A model generated the notes under the pieces. The model searched no databases. It was not told where the DNA came from and saw only the letters and a list, made by a program, of their open reading frames with translations. From Siccibacter turicensis LMG 23730 (lineage in GTDB: Bacteria > Pseudomonadota > Gammaproteobacteria > Enterobacterales > Enterobacteriaceae), in the NCBI RefSeq assembly GCF_000463155.2, contig NZ_AWFZ01000028.1:716910-780909 (forward strand): a stretch of 64,000 bases of DNA, in the 5' to 3' direction. The translations under genes were made by a program, and so were the position numbers. How positions within the stretch are numbered: position 1 is the first letter of the stretch; each line of letters starts with the position of its first letter. Positions 19,346-30,022 of this stretch are shown here, piece by piece.

Positions 19346-20821
19346 ATGACAATATTGCAGATTTCGCAAGGCACATTTCACCTGAGCGACACCAAAACGC
19401 TTCATATTGATGCCCTGACCCTTCGCGCCGGTGAGAGCTGGGCGTTTGTCGGCGCCAACGGCAGCGGTAAGTCCGCGCTGGCCCGGGCGCTGTCCGGGGA
19501 GCAGACAATCCACAAAGGCGAACGCCGCTGTGAGTTTCGCCGCATTGCCCGCCTGTCGTTTGAGCAGCTTCAGCAGTTGGTGAGCGACGAGTGGCAGCGC
19601 AACAACACCGACCTGCTGGGCGCCGACGAGGACGATACCGGGCGCACCGTCGGGCAAATCATTCAGGAGCAGGTGAAAAATGACGCCCGGGCGCAGGCGC
19701 TGGCCGAGCGCTTTGGCATCGCGCACCTGTTCGATCGCCGTTTCAAATACCTCTCTACCGGGGAAACCCGGAAAACCCTGCTGTGCCAGGCGCTGATGGA
19801 TGAGCCGGACCTGCTGGTGTTCGATGAACCCTTCGATGGTCTGGACGTCGACTCGCGCCACCAGCTGGCGGATCTGCTCGCAACGCTCAGCGCGCAGGGC
19901 TACACCCTGGCACTGGTGCTCAACCGCTTTGACGATATTCCCGACTTTGTACGCTATGCCGGCGTGGTGGCTGACTGCACGCTGGTCGAGGCGGGTGAGA
20001 AACGCGATCTGCTGGAGCAGGCGCTGGTCGCCCAGTTGGCGCACAGCGAAACCCTCACCGGTATCGCGCTGCCGGAAGCGGATGAACCCGCCGCGCGTCA
20101 CGCGCTGCCGCCGGGCACCGCGCCGGTGGTATTGCGCAACGGCGTGGTTTCCTGGAACGACCGCCCGGTGCTGCACAACCTGAACTGGACGGTGAACCCC
20201 GGCGAGCACTGGCAAATCGTCGGCCCGAACGGCGCGGGGAAATCCACGCTGCTCAGCCTGATCACCGGCGATCACCCCCAGGGGTACAGCAACGACCTGA
20301 CGCTGTTCGGCATCCGGCGCGGCAGCGGCGAAACCATCTGGGATATCAAAAAGCATATCGGCTATGTGAGCAGCAGTCTGCATCTCGATTACCGGGTCAG
20401 CACCACGGCGCGACAGGTGATTTTATCCGGCTATTTTGACTCCATCGGCATCTACCAGGCGGTCTCCGATCGGCAGCGCACGCTGACGCAGCAGTGGCTC
20501 GATATTCTGGGGATTGGTTCGTCGGTGGCGGACGCGCCGTTCCACAGCCTCTCCTGGGGGCAGCAGCGGCTGGCGCTGATCGTCCGGGCGCTGGTGAAGC
20601 ACCCGACGCTGCTGATCCTCGACGAACCGCTTCAGGGTCTGGACCCGCTCAACCGCCAGCTGGTGCGGCGCTTTATTGATGTGCTGATCGGCGAAGGCAC
20701 TACCCAGCTGCTGTTTGTGTCCCACCACGCAGAGGATGCCCCGGGCTGTATTACCCATCGACTGACCTTTGTGCCCCAGGGCGACATCTACCGCTATGAG
20801 TGCGCCCCGCAGCAGCGTTAA
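19346..20821 (+). CDS. modF: ModF, tandem-domain ABC ATPase
   Basis: 491-residue soluble protein with two ABC domains. The first has Walker A GANGSGKSA (36-44) and signature LSTGE; the second has GPNGAGKST and LSWGQ. It has no membrane partner. Linked to modE in E. coli; it is proposed to act in molybdenum metabolism, but its role is unclear. 75 nt after modE, probably the same transcript. Confidence 0.94.
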   Translation: MTILQISQGTFHLSDTKTLHIDALTLRAGESWAFVGANGSGKSALARALSGEQTIHKGERRCEFRRIARLSFEQLQQLVSDEWQRNNTDLLGADEDDTGRTVGQIIQEQVKNDARAQALAERFGIAHLFDRRFKYLSTGETRKTLLCQALMDEPDLLVFDEPFDGLDVDSRHQLADLLATLSAQGYTLALVLNRFDDIPDFVRYAGVVADCTLVEAGEKRDLLEQALVAQLAHSETLTGIALPEADEPAARHALPPGTAPVVLRNGVVSWNDRPVLHNLNWTVNPGEHWQIVGPNGAGKSTLLSLITGDHPQGYSNDLTLFGIRRGSGETIWDIKKHIGYVSSSLHLDYRVSTTARQVILSGYFDSIGIYQAVSDRQRTLTQQWLDILGIGSSVADAPFHSLSWGQQRLALIVRALVKHPTLLILDEPLQGLDPLNRQLVRRFIDVLIGEGTTQLLFVSHHAEDAPGCITHRLTFVPQGDIYRYECAPQQR

Positions 20822-20856
20822 CAGCGAAAACCCTCCCGCCCTTTTTCCTCATAAAA

Positions 20857-20881
20857 CGCGGTCGGCCTTTACCCGACCGCG
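20857..20881 (+). terminator. Probable modF terminator
   Basis: Stem CGCGGTCGG/CCGACCGCG lies 35 nt after the modF stop. The following GACTTTCAG gives only a weak U-tract. Confidence 0.5.
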
Positions 20882-20964
20882 ACTTTCAGACAAGCTGCAT
20901 CTGCCACGCCCACATTATTGTTTTACAATAGGTTATTAACGTGGTTAACCCTGAGCGAACGCCT

Positions 20965-20980
20965 GTGTAAACGATTCCAC
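20965..20980 (+). promoter_or_regulatory. GalR/GalS external operator OE
   Basis: GTGTAAACGATTCCAC is identical to the E. coli external gal operator and lies just upstream of the CRP half-site TGTCACAC (20993-21000). The overlapping -10 elements TATGCT (21016-21021) and TATGTT (21021-21026) are five bases apart, as for E. coli galP2 and galP1. Confidence 0.9.
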
Positions 20981-21058
20981 TATTTTATCCCATGTCACAC
21001 TTTTTTCTTCTCTGTTATGCTATGTTTCTCACATACCATAGGCCTAATGGAGCGAAAA

Positions 21059-22075
21059 ATGAGAGTTCTCGTAACGGGTGGTAGCGGTTACATAGGAAGT
21101 CATACCTGCGTGCAGCTGCTGCAGAATGGGCACGAGGTCATCATTCTCGATAACCTCTGTAACAGTAAGCGCAGCGTTGTGTCGGTGATTGAACGTCTGA
21201 GCGGCAAGCAGCCGCTGTTCATCGACGGCGATATTCGCGATGAAGCCCTGCTGACGGAAATCTTCCACGACCACGCGGTCGACGCCGTGATTCACTTTGC
21301 GGGTCTGAAAGCCGTGGGCGAATCGGTCGCTAAGCCGCTCGAATATTACGATAACAACGTCACCGGCACTCTGCGTCTTATCTCCGCCATGCGCGCCGCC
21401 AACGTCACCAACTTCATTTTCAGCTCCTCCGCCACCGTCTACGGCGATCAGCCTAAAATCCCTTACGTGGAAAGCTTCCCGACCGGTACGCCGCAGAGCC
21501 CGTACGGCAAAAGCAAGCTGATGGTCGAGCAGATCCTCACCGACCTGCAAAAAGCCAATCCGGCCTGGAGCATTGCCCTGCTGCGCTACTTCAACCCGGT
21601 CGGCGCGCATCCGTCAGGCGATATGGGCGAAGACCCACAGGGTATCCCGAATAACCTGATGCCATACATCGCCCAGGTGGCGGTTGGCCGTCGCGACTCG
21701 CTGGCGATTTTTGGTAACGACTACCCCACCGAAGACGGTACCGGGGTGCGCGACTACATCCACGTGATGGACCTCGCCGACGGCCACGTTGCCGCCATGC
21801 AGGTGCTGGCCGGCAAGCCGGGCGTGCACATCTATAACCTCGGGGCGGGCGTCGGCAGCAGCGTGCTCGACGTGGTAAACGCCTTCAGCAAAGCCAGCGG
21901 CAAGCCGGTGAACTATCACTTCGCGCCGCGTCGCGACGGCGATCTGCCCGCCTACTGGGCGGACGCCAGCAAAGCGGATAAAGAACTCAACTGGCGCGTG
22001 ACCCGTACGCTCGATGAAATGGCGGCGGACACCTGGCGCTGGCAGTCTCGTCACCCACAAGGCTATAAAGATTAA
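21059..22075 (+). CDS. galE: UDP-glucose 4-epimerase GalE
   Basis: 338-residue short-chain dehydrogenase that interconverts UDP-galactose and UDP-glucose in the Leloir pathway. NAD-binding GGSGYIGS (7-14), catalytic Ser124, Tyr149 and Lys153. I chose the ATG at 21059, with GGAG upstream; the open frame upstream covers the gal promoter. First gene of galETKM. Confidence 0.98.
   Translation: MRVLVTGGSGYIGSHTCVQLLQNGHEVIILDNLCNSKRSVVSVIERLSGKQPLFIDGDIRDEALLTEIFHDHAVDAVIHFAGLKAVGESVAKPLEYYDNNVTGTLRLISAMRAANVTNFIFSSSATVYGDQPKIPYVESFPTGTPQSPYGKSKLMVEQILTDLQKANPAWSIALLRYFNPVGAHPSGDMGEDPQGIPNNLMPYIAQVAVGRRDSLAIFGNDYPTEDGTGVRDYIHVMDLADGHVAAMQVLAGKPGVHIYNLGAGVGSSVLDVVNAFSKASGKPVNYHFAPRRDGDLPAYWADASKADKELNWRVTRTLDEMAADTWRWQSRHPQGYKD
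21078..21093 (+). promoter_or_regulatory. GalR internal operator OI inside galE
   Basis: GTGGTAGCGGTTACAT, identical to the E. coli internal gal operator, is encoded within codons 7-12 of galE. It pairs with OE, 113 bp away, for DNA looping. Confidence 0.9.
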
Positions 22076-22084
22076 GGATCTGTG

Positions 22085-23131
22085 ATGGAGCAATTTAATC
22101 CGGTCGATCACCCGCATCGCCGCTATAACCCCCTGAAGGGCGAGTGGATACTGGTATCCCCGCACCGTGCAAAACGCCCGTGGCAGGGCGCGCAGGAGAC
22201 GCCGGCACGGCAGACCCTGCCGCAGCACGACCCGGACTGCTTCCTGTGTCCGGGTAACACCCGCGTCACCGGGGACAAAAACCCGCAGTACACCGGGACC
22301 TACGTGTTTACCAATGATTTTGCCGCGCTGATGACCGATACCCCGGACGCCCCGGCGCAGGACGATGCGCTGATGGGTCTGGAAAGCGCGCGCGGCACCA
22401 GCCGGGTTATTTGCTTCTCGCCGGATCACAGCAAAACGCTGCCGGAGCTGACGCTTCCGGCGCTGGAAGAAGTGGTGCAGACCTGGCAGACCCAGACCGC
22501 CGAGCTTGGCAAAGCGTGGCCGTGGGTGCAGGTGTTTGAGAATAAAGGCGCCGCCATGGGCTGCTCCAACCCGCATCCTCACGGTCAGATCTGGGCCAAC
22601 AGCTTCCTGCCCAACGAAGCGGCGCGCGAAGACCAGCTTCAGCGGGACTATTTCGCACAGCACGGTTCGCCGATGCTGGTGGACTACGCGGCGCGCGAGC
22701 AGAAGGACGGCAGCCGTACCGTGGTGGAAACCGAGCACTGGATCGCCGTCGTACCCTGGTGGGCGGCCTGGCCGTTTGAAACCCTGCTGCTGCCAAAAGC
22801 GCAGGTGCTGCGGATGCCGGATCTGAGTGACGCCCAGCGTCGCGATCTGGCGGTAGCGCTGAAAAAACTGACCAGCCGCTACGACAACCTGTTCCAGACC
22901 TCGTTCCCCTACTCAATGGGCTGGCACGGCGCACCGTTTAACGGCGAAGAGAACGCGCACTGGCAGCTGCATGCGCACTTCTATCCGCCGCTGCTGCGAT
23001 CCGCCACGGTACGTAAATTTATGGTGGGCTACGAAATGCTGGCGGAAACCCAGCGCGACTTAACCGCCGAGCAGGCCGCCGAGCGTCTGCGTGCGGTGAG
23101 CGACGTCCATTTTCGCGAATCAGGAGTCTAA
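22085..23131 (+). CDS. galT: Galactose-1-phosphate uridylyltransferase GalT
   Basis: 348-residue Leloir-pathway transferase. The catalytic triad is His164-Pro-His166 in [10 protein letters not shown], and zinc-site Cys52 and Cys55 are present. The ATG at 22085 gives the E. coli length; a GTG codon immediately before it is an alternative. It lies ten bases after galE. Confidence 0.97.
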   Translation: MEQFNPVDHPHRRYNPLKGEWILVSPHRAKRPWQGAQETPARQTLPQHDPDCFLCPGNTRVTGDKNPQYTGTYVFTNDFAALMTDTPDAPAQDDALMGLESARGTSRVICFSPDHSKTLPELTLPALEEVVQTWQTQTAELGKAWPWVQVFENKGAAMGCSNPHPHGQIWANSFLPNEAAREDQLQRDYFAQHGSPMLVDYAAREQKDGSRTVVETEHWIAVVPWWAAWPFETLLLPKAQVLRMPDLSDAQRRDLAVALKKLTSRYDNLFQTSFPYSMGWHGAPFNGEENAHWQLHAHFYPPLLRSATVRKFMVGYEMLAETQRDLTAEQAAERLRAVSDVHFRESGV

Positions 23132-23135
23132 AACA

Positions 23136-24284
23136 ATGAGTCTGAAAGAACATACCCAATCTCTGTTTGCTGAAAAATTTGGCTACCCTGCCACCCATAC
23201 CATTCAGGCACCTGGCCGCGTAAACCTCATCGGCGAACACACCGACTATAATGATGGTTTCGTACTGCCGTGCGCCATTGATTATCAAACGGTTATCAGC
23301 TGTGCCGCGCGCGATGACCGCATGGTGCGCGTGATCGCCGCGGACTATGACAACCAGCAGGATAGTTTCTCGCTGGATGCTCCGATCATGTCGCACGGGT
23401 CGCAGCAGTGGTCTGACTACGTGCGCGGCGTGGTGAAGCATCTGCAACAGCGCGACAGCAGCTTTGGCGGCGCGGACCTGGTGATCAGCGGTAACGTGCC
23501 GCAGGGCGCTGGCCTGAGCTCCTCGGCGTCGCTGGAAGTGGCGGTCGGCACCGTGTTTCAGCAGCTTTACCATCTGCCGCTGGACGGCGCGCAGATCGCC
23601 CTTAACGGCCAGGAAGCCGAGAACCAGTTTGTCGGCTGCAACTGCGGGATTATGGATCAGCTGATCTCCGCGCTCGGTAAAGAGGGGCACGCGCTGCTGC
23701 TGGATTGCCGCAGCCTCGGTACCAAAGCCGTGCCGATGCCGCAGGGTGTGGCGGTGGTAATCATCAACAGCAACTTCAAGCGCACGCTGGTGGGTAGCGA
23801 GTACAACACCCGCCGCGAGCAGTGTGAAACCGGGGCGCGTTTCTTTACCCAGAAAGCACTGCGCGATGTCAGCCTCGACCAGTTCAACGCCGTGGCGCAC
23901 GAACTGGACCCGGTGGTGGCGAAACGCGTGCGTCACGTGCTGACCGAGAACGCCCGCACGCTGGAGGCGGCCGACGCGCTGGCGAAAGGCGACCTGAAGC
24001 GTATGGGCGAGCTGATGGCGGCGTCACACGCCTCCATGCGTGATGACTTTGAAATCACCGTGCCGCAGATCGATACGCTGGTTGAGATCGTGAAGGGCGT
24101 GATCGGCGATGAAGGCGGCGTGCGCATGACCGGCGGCGGTTTCGGCGGCTGCGTCGTGGCGCTGGTGCCGGAGCACCGCGTGGCGGACGTGAAGCAGGCC
24201 GTTGAAGCGCAGTACGAAGCGAAAACCGGTATTAAGGAGACGTTTTACGTCTGTAAACCTTCACAAGGAGCAGGTCAGTGCTAA
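23136..24284 (+). CDS. galK: Galactokinase GalK
   Basis: 382-residue GHMP kinase that phosphorylates galactose. It contains the galactokinase signature [19 protein letters not shown], the ATP loop [13 protein letters not shown] and the C-terminal [13 protein letters not shown]. It begins five bases after the galT stop. Confidence 0.98.
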   Translation: MSLKEHTQSLFAEKFGYPATHTIQAPGRVNLIGEHTDYNDGFVLPCAIDYQTVISCAARDDRMVRVIAADYDNQQDSFSLDAPIMSHGSQQWSDYVRGVVKHLQQRDSSFGGADLVISGNVPQGAGLSSSASLEVAVGTVFQQLYHLPLDGAQIALNGQEAENQFVGCNCGIMDQLISALGKEGHALLLDCRSLGTKAVPMPQGVAVVIINSNFKRTLVGSEYNTRREQCETGARFFTQKALRDVSLDQFNAVAHELDPVVAKRVRHVLTENARTLEAADALAKGDLKRMGELMAASHASMRDDFEITVPQIDTLVEIVKGVIGDEGGVRMTGGGFGGCVVALVPEHRVADVKQAVEAQYEAKTGIKETFYVCKPSQGAGQC

Positions 24285-25318
24285 AAGAAACACCGACGCT
24301 GGCACCGGATGGGTTACCGTACCGTCTTTCCACGTTGCGTAACGCCAACGGGATGGTGGTGACGGTAATGGACTGGGGAGCTACCCTGCTCTCCTGCCGT
24401 GTGCCGATGAAAGATGGAACCGTACGGGAAACCCTGCTGGGGTGCCCAAGCCCGGAAGTGTATCAGCAGCAAACTGCGTTTCTCGGCGCGTCGATTGGCC
24501 GCTATGCCAACCGCATCGCCCGCAGCGAGTTTACCCTCGACGGTACCCGCGTGCAGCTGGTACCGAGCCAGGGGGAAAACCAGTTGCACGGTGGCCCGGA
24601 CGGGTTCGACAAACGCCGCTGGCGTATCGTGCGGCAGAACGAGCGCGAAGTGCTCTACACCCTGGACTCACCGGATGGCGATCAGGGTTATCCTGGCGAA
24701 CTGCGCGCCACGGCGCACTACACGCTGAGCGACGATAACGGTCTGGTGATTGAGTACCGCGCGCAGGTCGACAAGCCCTGCCCGGTTAACCTCACGAACC
24801 ATGCCTATTTCAATCTTGACGGTACCCAGGACGACGTGCGCGACCATCGGCTGCAGCTGTTCGCCAGCCGCTGGCTGCCGGTCAACGCCGAAGGGATCCC
24901 GGAAAGCGGTCTGCAGCCGGTGGAAAACACCAGCTTCGATTTCCGCACGCCCAAACGTATCGCCCAGGATTTCCTCAGCGACGAGGCGCAGCAGAAAACG
25001 CGCGGTTATGACCATGCGTTCCTGCTCGACGCGCCGGGCGAGCTGACCACGCCTGCCGCCGAGGTCTGGTCGGCGGATGATAAATTGCAGATGAGCGTGT
25101 TCACCACCGCCCCTGCCCTGCAGTTCTATACCGGTAATTTCCTTGAGGGAACGCCGGCGCGCGAACAGGGCGAGTATCAGGCCTGGCAAGGCCTGGCGCT
25201 GGAGAGCGAATTCCTGCCCGACACCCCTAACCACCCCGAATGGCCGCAGCCTGACTGCATTCTTCGGCCCGGTGAGGACTACCGCAGCGTCACGGAGTAC
25301 CGCTTTACCCCGCGTTAA
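24278..25318 (+). CDS. galM: Galactose mutarotase GalM
   Basis: 346-residue aldose 1-epimerase converting beta- to alpha-galactose for GalK. Catalytic residues lie in [12 protein letters not shown] (His) and [19 protein letters not shown] (Glu). The GTG start at 24278 overlaps the galK end by seven bases and is preceded by AAGGAG, as in E. coli. Confidence 0.97.
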   Translation: MLKETPTLAPDGLPYRLSTLRNANGMVVTVMDWGATLLSCRVPMKDGTVRETLLGCPSPEVYQQQTAFLGASIGRYANRIARSEFTLDGTRVQLVPSQGENQLHGGPDGFDKRRWRIVRQNEREVLYTLDSPDGDQGYPGELRATAHYTLSDDNGLVIEYRAQVDKPCPVNLTNHAYFNLDGTQDDVRDHRLQLFASRWLPVNAEGIPESGLQPVENTSFDFRTPKRIAQDFLSDEAQQKTRGYDHAFLLDAPGELTTPAAEVWSADDKLQMSVFTTAPALQFYTGNFLEGTPAREQGEYQAWQGLALESEFLPDTPNHPEWPQPDCILRPGEDYRSVTEYRFTPR

Positions 25319-25323
25319 GCATC

Positions 25324-25347
25324 AGCCCTCTCAGGAGGGCTTTTTTT
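25324..25347 (+). terminator. gal operon terminator
   Basis: Stem AGCCCTC/GAGGGCT with seven T residues, five bases after the galM stop. Confidence 0.9.
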
Positions 25348-25476
25348 ATGCGGGTTGCCGATTATCGCGCCAGTCACCGCTAAAATAGTAACGGCGGATT
25401 CACAACCGGCTTACACTATGCCGCTATTTTCGCTATGGTAAAGGTTTAGCGTTGCTGCTGTCGTCACCGTAGCAAT

Positions 25477-25495
25477 ATAATGAGAATTGTTATCA
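25477..25495 (+). promoter_or_regulatory. Fur box upstream of gpmA
   Basis: TATAATGAGAATTGTTATC matches the 19-bp Fur consensus in 15 positions, about 90 bp upstream of gpmA. Iron control of gpmA is reported in E. coli. Repression by Fur is inferred. Confidence 0.7.
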
Positions 25496-25585
25496 TTCTA
25501 TCAATCTCATGCACGACTCATTCAAGTTGCGTTGCGCCTGGCGTGAAGCGGCTTTGATGATGACGTGTATATAAGGAGTAATAAA

Positions 25586-26338
25586 ATGGCTGTTACTAAG
25601 CTGGTTCTGGTTCGTCACGGCGAAAGTCAGTGGAACAACGAAAACCGCTTCACCGGTTGGTATGATGTTGACCTGTCCGAGAAGGGCGTAAGCGAAGCGA
25701 AAGCAGCGGGTAAGCTGCTTAAAGCGGAAGGTTTCTCTTTCGATTATGCTTACACGTCAGTGCTGAAACGCGCAATCCACACCCTGTGGAACGTGCTGGA
25801 CGAACTTGACCAGGCCTGGCTGCCGGTTGAGAAATCCTGGAAGCTGAACGAGCGTCACTACGGTGCGCTGCAGGGTCTGAACAAAGCCGAAACCGCTGAG
25901 AAATACGGTGACGAGCAGGTTAAACAGTGGCGCCGCGGCTTTGCCATTACGCCGCCGGCCCTGACCAAAGACGACGAGCGTTTCCCGGGCCACGACCCGC
26001 GTTATGCAAAACTGACCGAGCAGGAACTGCCGCTGACCGAAAGCCTGGCGCTGACCATCGATCGCGTTATCCCGTTCTGGAACGACTCCATCCTGCCGCG
26101 TCTGAAAAGCGGTGAGCGCGTGATCATCGCCGCTCACGGTAACTCCCTGCGCGCGCTGGTGAAATACCTGGATCAGATGAGCGAAGACGAAATTCTTGAG
26201 CTGAACATCCCGACCGGCGTACCGCTGGTGTACGAGTTCGACGAGAACTTCAAACCGATCAAACACTACTACCTCGGCAACGCCGATGAGATCGCAGCGA
26301 AAGCCGCGGCCGTCGCCAACCAGGGTAAAGCGAAGTAA
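25586..26338 (+). CDS. gpmA: 2,3-bisphosphoglycerate-dependent phosphoglycerate mutase GpmA
   Basis: 250-residue glycolytic mutase, the E. coli length. The phospho-histidine is His11 in [12 protein letters not shown], and a second catalytic His lies in [11 protein letters not shown]. The ATG at 25586 has AAGGAG upstream; an in-frame ATG seven codons earlier overlaps that site and is not conserved. Confidence 0.98.
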   Translation: MAVTKLVLVRHGESQWNNENRFTGWYDVDLSEKGVSEAKAAGKLLKAEGFSFDYAYTSVLKRAIHTLWNVLDELDQAWLPVEKSWKLNERHYGALQGLNKAETAEKYGDEQVKQWRRGFAITPPALTKDDERFPGHDPRYAKLTEQELPLTESLALTIDRVIPFWNDSILPRLKSGERVIIAAHGNSLRALVKYLDQMSEDEILELNIPTGVPLVYEFDENFKPIKHYYLGNADEIAAKAAAVANQGKAK

Positions 26339-26353
26339 TTCGCGACCGCTAAT

Positions 26354-26386
26354 AAAAAAGCGTGGTCATCGACCACGCCTTTTTTT
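26354..26386. terminator. Bidirectional terminator gpmA/aroG
   Basis: Stem GCGTGGTC/GACCACGC flanked by A6 and T7 between the convergent gpmA and aroG genes. Confidence 0.92.
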
Positions 26387-26403
26387 ATCCGCGCAAGGCA
26401 GGA

Positions 26404-27456
26404 TTAGCCGCGACGCGCTTTCACGGCGTCCGCCAGCTGATGCAGAATCGCGTCGGTGTCTTCCCAGCCGATGCAGCCGTCGGTCACGCTTTTGCCGTAT
26501 ACCAACGGTTCGCCGCTCTCCAGGCTCTGGTTCCCTTCCACCAGATGGCTTTCGATCATCACGCCGACAATGGCTTTTTCACCGCCCGCCAGCTGCTGAC
26601 ACACGTCCGCCCCTACTTCCATCTGCTTTTTAAACTGCTTGCTGGAGTTGGCGTGGCTGAAATCGATCATCACCTGCGGCGCCAGGCCAGCTTTCTGCAG
26701 ACCGCTCTTCACTTCCGCAACGTGGGCTGCGCTGTAGTTCGGCTCTTTGCCGCCGCGCAGGATGATATGGCAGTCACCGTTGCCGCTGGTATTCACAATC
26801 GCCGAGTGGCCCCATTTGGTCACGGAGAGGAAGCAGTGCGGCGCGCTGGCGGCATTGATGGCGTCAATCGCCACTTTGATGGTGCCGTCGGTACCGTTTT
26901 TGAAGCCAACCGGACAGGAGAGCCCGGACGCCAGCTCGCGGTGAACCTGGGACTCGGTGGTACGGGCGCCGATGGCTCCCCAGCTCATCAGATCCGCCAT
27001 GTACTGCGGGGTGATCATATCCAGAAACTCGCCCGCCGCCGGCAGCCCGCTGTGGTTAATGTCCAGCAGCAGTTCACGCGCAATGCGCAGGCCGTCGTTA
27101 ATCTGGAAGCTGTTATCCATATGCGGATCGTTGATCAGCCCTTTCCAGCCCACGGTGGTACGCGGCTTCTCAAAGTAAACGCGCATCACGATCTCCAGCT
27201 CGCCTTTCAGCGCGTCGCGCAGGGCCAGCAAGCGGCTGGCGTACTCTTTGGCTGCTTTCGGATCGTGAATGGAGCATGGCCCGATCACCACCAGCAGACG
27301 ATCGTCATGACCGTTCAGGATCTGATGGATAGCCTGGCGTGCCTGAGAGACGGTACGGGCGGCGTTTTCAGTGGCCGGAAACTTCTCAAGCAGCGCTACA
27401 GGAGGAAGGAGTTCGTTAATTTCGGTGATGCGGAGGTCGTCATTCTGATAATTCAT
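26404..27456 (-). CDS. aroG: DAHP synthase AroG (Phe-sensitive)
   Basis: 350-residue class I DAHP synthase, the first step of the shikimate pathway, using PEP and erythrose 4-phosphate. It aligns end to end with E. coli AroG, including GPCSIHDP, KPRTTVGWKGL and the metal-site DFSHANSSKQ. I chose the ATG at 27456; the frame is open about 100 codons upstream, but that region contains the TyrR box and is not conserved. Confidence 0.97.
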   Translation of the reverse strand: MNYQNDDLRITEINELLPPVALLEKFPATENAARTVSQARQAIHQILNGHDDRLLVVIGPCSIHDPKAAKEYASRLLALRDALKGELEIVMRVYFEKPRTTVGWKGLINDPHMDNSFQINDGLRIARELLLDINHSGLPAAGEFLDMITPQYMADLMSWGAIGARTTESQVHRELASGLSCPVGFKNGTDGTIKVAIDAINAASAPHCFLSVTKWGHSAIVNTSGNGDCHIILRGGKEPNYSAAHVAEVKSGLQKAGLAPQVMIDFSHANSSKQFKKQMEVGADVCQQLAGGEKAIVGVMIESHLVEGNQSLESGEPLVYGKSVTDGCIGWEDTDAILHQLADAVKARRG

Positions 27457-27783
27457 CGGGCTGTTCCAGTGGATTTCTGTATTTTTGCTTCGTTGCAATC
27501 CCTTCAATCTATATTGCCCGAAAAGAAGTGTAAACCGTCTTTTACACTTGGTGCAGAAAAATCCTGGAAAGCGGGAAATATGCACAATGGCGTAGCGAAA
27601 AGCGAGATCGAATCTACACTTTTTAACTGTTAGCTCTCTTTTTATGCCTTTTATCAAGAGTGCCTGCTGAATTGAAACGCAGCAAAGATACATTTCACCC
27701 GATTCTGGTTTTTTGCCAGAATTTTGCACTGCACTGTTGGAAGAAGTTATCCAGCACATAACGACCAGAACAGGAGCATCAGA
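27457..27783. other. aroG-ybgS divergent intergenic region
   Basis: This 327-bp region contains the TyrR box for aroG and an AT-rich ybgS promoter region ending in ACAGGAGCATCAGA before the ybgS ATG. I see no small gene here. Confidence 0.6.
27529..27546. promoter_or_regulatory. TyrR box upstream of aroG
   Basis: TGTAAACCGTCTTTTACA is a perfect TGTAAA-N6-TTTACA TyrR box, 73 bp upstream of the aroG start. TyrR repression with phenylalanine is known for E. coli aroG. Confidence 0.85.
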
Positions 27784-28191
27784 ATGAATAAATTAGCGAC
27801 CTTAATCCTGACAACGACACTCACACTGGCAAGCGGTGCGGCTCTGGCTGCAACCGGCGGCGCAGCAAGCGGCGGCAATCAGGGTCAGGCAAACGCCGCG
27901 GCCGATGCAGGCCAGGTAGCCCCTGACGCGAAAGAAAACATCGCGCCGAATGGTGTTAACAACAATAACATCAATACCGGCAGCACCAACTCTGCGACCG
28001 GCGCCACCGGCACCGATAACATGTCCAAAGATGAAGTGCACAAAAATACCATGTGCAAAGACGGACGCTGCCCGGACGTGAATAAAAAAGTGCAGACCGG
28101 TGACGGAATGAACAATGATGCCGGTACCAAAGTTGATGGCACGACCAACAATAACGAAGTCAATACCAAAGTAGACGGCACCACGCAGTAA
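27784..28191 (+). CDS. ybgS: YbgS, small secreted Asn/Gly/Thr-rich protein
   Basis: 135-residue protein with a Sec signal peptide (cleavage near ALA/ATGG, residue 22). The mature part is low-complexity, Asn/Gly/Thr-rich, with two cysteines in MCKDGRCPD and two copies of TKVDGTT near the C-terminus. E. coli YbgS is similar and of unknown function. ATG at 27784 with CAGGAG. Confidence 0.88.
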   Translation: MNKLATLILTTTLTLASGAALAATGGAASGGNQGQANAAADAGQVAPDAKENIAPNGVNNNNINTGSTNSATGATGTDNMSKDEVHKNTMCKDGRCPDVNKKVQTGDGMNNDAGTKVDGTTNNNEVNTKVDGTTQ

Positions 28192-28213
28192 CGGCTACAT
28201 CTTCGTTAATAAA

Positions 28214-28242
28214 AAAGGAGAGCTTAGGCTCTCTTTTTTTTT
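28214..28242 (+). terminator. ybgS terminator
   Basis: Stem GGAGAGC/GCTCTC with nine T residues, shortly after the ybgS stop. Confidence 0.9.
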
Positions 28243-28316
28243 GCTATGGTATTCCGGTTACCCTTCACGATGCCGTGACGGAAAACGACAACGACTCCGT
28301 ATACCCGGGATGGACT

Positions 28317-29282
28317 ATGCCGCACGATCATTCACACTCTCATCTTCCGCAGGACGCGAACGCGCGTCGTCTGCTGATTGCTTTTGCTATCACCGCCACG
28401 TTTATGCTGATCGAAGTGATCGGCGGCTTGATTTCCGGCTCGCTGGCGCTGCTGGCCGATGCTGGCCATATGCTGACCGACGCCGCCGCGCTGCTGGTCG
28501 CTCTGCTGGCGGTACAGTTCGCCCGTCGCCCGCCCGATGCGCATCGCACCTTCGGCTGGCTGCGCCTTACTACCCTTGCGGCGTTTATCAATGCCCTCGC
28601 GCTGGTGCTGATTACGGTCTTTATATTCTGGGAGGCGATACAGCGCTTTCGTACGCCGCACCCGGTAGCGGGCGGGCTGATGCTTGGTATCGCGATTGCC
28701 GGGCTGGTGGCAAACCTGCTGGCGTTCTGGATGCTGCACCGCGGCAGCGAAGAGAAAAACCTCAACGTGCGGGCGGCGGCGCTGCATGTGATGGGCGATC
28801 TACTGGGGTCAGTGGGGGCCATCGTCGCGGCGCTGGTGATCCTCTGGACGGGCTGGACGCCGATCGATCCGATTCTGTCGATTCTGGTATCCGCGCTGGT
28901 GCTACGCAGCGCGTGGCGGCTGCTGCGCGAAAGCGTGAACGAGCTGCTGGAAGGCGCACCGCGCAGTATGGACGTTGCGTCACTCAAGCGGAAACTGGGC
29001 AGCGCAGTGCCCGAGGTGCGCGATATTCATCACGTGCACATCTGGCTGGTGGGCGAAAAACCCCTGATGACGCTGCACGTCAGAGTGGTTCCGCCGCACG
29101 ACCATGACGCTCTGCTGCAACGCATTCATCATTTCCTGGCGCACGAGTACCAGATTGCCCACGCCACGGTACAGATGGAGTACCAGCCCTGTAGCGGGCT
29201 GGACTGTAATCTGCATACCCTGCAACCGGCGTCAGGCCACGCTCATCACGACCATGAGCACGGCCATACGCACCATCACTGA
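28317..29282 (+). CDS. zitB: Zinc exporter ZitB
   Basis: 321-residue cation-diffusion-facilitator zinc/proton antiporter of the inner membrane. It has six predicted membrane spans, the zinc-site motif [15 protein letters not shown] and the partner [14 protein letters not shown], a cytoplasmic domain, and His-rich ends (HDHSHSH and a His-rich tail). ATG at 28317 matches E. coli; a GTG 14 codons earlier is possible. Its 3' end overlaps pnuC by seven bases. Confidence 0.95.
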   Translation: MPHDHSHSHLPQDANARRLLIAFAITATFMLIEVIGGLISGSLALLADAGHMLTDAAALLVALLAVQFARRPPDAHRTFGWLRLTTLAAFINALALVLITVFIFWEAIQRFRTPHPVAGGLMLGIAIAGLVANLLAFWMLHRGSEEKNLNVRAAALHVMGDLLGSVGAIVAALVILWTGWTPIDPILSILVSALVLRSAWRLLRESVNELLEGAPRSMDVASLKRKLGSAVPEVRDIHHVHIWLVGEKPLMTLHVRVVPPHDHDALLQRIHHFLAHEYQIAHATVQMEYQPCSGLDCNLHTLQPASGHAHHDHEHGHTHHH

Positions 29283-29998
29283 CTGGCCAGCGGGCGCGAG
29301 CCGCGCTCCCTGGCACTGTTGATCCACATCCGGCTGCCGTTCAGGGCAATGAAGGTGAGAATCAGGTACTCCAGCGCCATGGCATATACGCCCTGCAGGG
29401 CAAAGATGACCACGCTGATGACGTTAATCGCCACCCACAGCAGCCAGTTCTCCACATACTTGCGCGTCATCAGGATCATCGCCACGATGGACAGCACCAT
29501 CATGCAGGAGTCCCAGAACGGGAACGCATCAGGCTGCAGCGTAGGCAGCGCCACGTTCAGCCCCAGGCCCTGCATCAAGGCCACCGCGGTACGCGTCAGG
29601 AACGCAAACACCGGGTCGATAAACAGCGTCATCAGGCCAATCGCCACCACACAGGCCGCTCCCCACGCCGCGGCCTTGCCGCCTGGCAACCAGCGAATCT
29701 GTAACGCCGCTTCATCCTGGGCGGTCGTCCGCGTCCAGGCATACCACCCGTAAACGTTGGCCACAAAGAAGAAGATCTGCAGCAGCAGGCTGGCGTAAAG
29801 CTGGATCTGGAAAAAGATAATCGCGAACAGGGTGACGTTGACCAGCCCAAACGCGTAGTTGATGGTTTTTTCCAGGCTGGCAAGCCAGATGCAGAGCAGC
29901 CCGGCGAGGGTGCCGACCGCCTCAATCCATGACAGATCGTACCCACCCGCGCCAAGCGGAATGTGTACCAGAATGTTCTGCGTACTCAAAAAATCCAT
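29276..29998 (-). CDS. pnuC: Nicotinamide riboside transporter PnuC
   Basis: 240-residue, Trp-rich inner-membrane protein with about seven spans that imports nicotinamide riboside by facilitated diffusion. It aligns throughout with E. coli PnuC ([16 protein letters not shown] start, [10 protein letters not shown] motif). It starts 24 bases after nadA, so it shares the NadR-controlled transcript. Confidence 0.95.
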   Translation of the reverse strand: MDFLSTQNILVHIPLGAGGYDLSWIEAVGTLAGLLCIWLASLEKTINYAFGLVNVTLFAIIFFQIQLYASLLLQIFFFVANVYGWYAWTRTTAQDEAALQIRWLPGGKAAAWGAACVVAIGLMTLFIDPVFAFLTRTAVALMQGLGLNVALPTLQPDAFPFWDSCMMVLSIVAMILMTRKYVENWLLWVAINVISVVIFALQGVYAMALEYLILTFIALNGSRMWINSARERGSRPLASQ

Positions 29999-30022
29999 GT
30001 TATCCCCTGAGCGTAATCGTCC

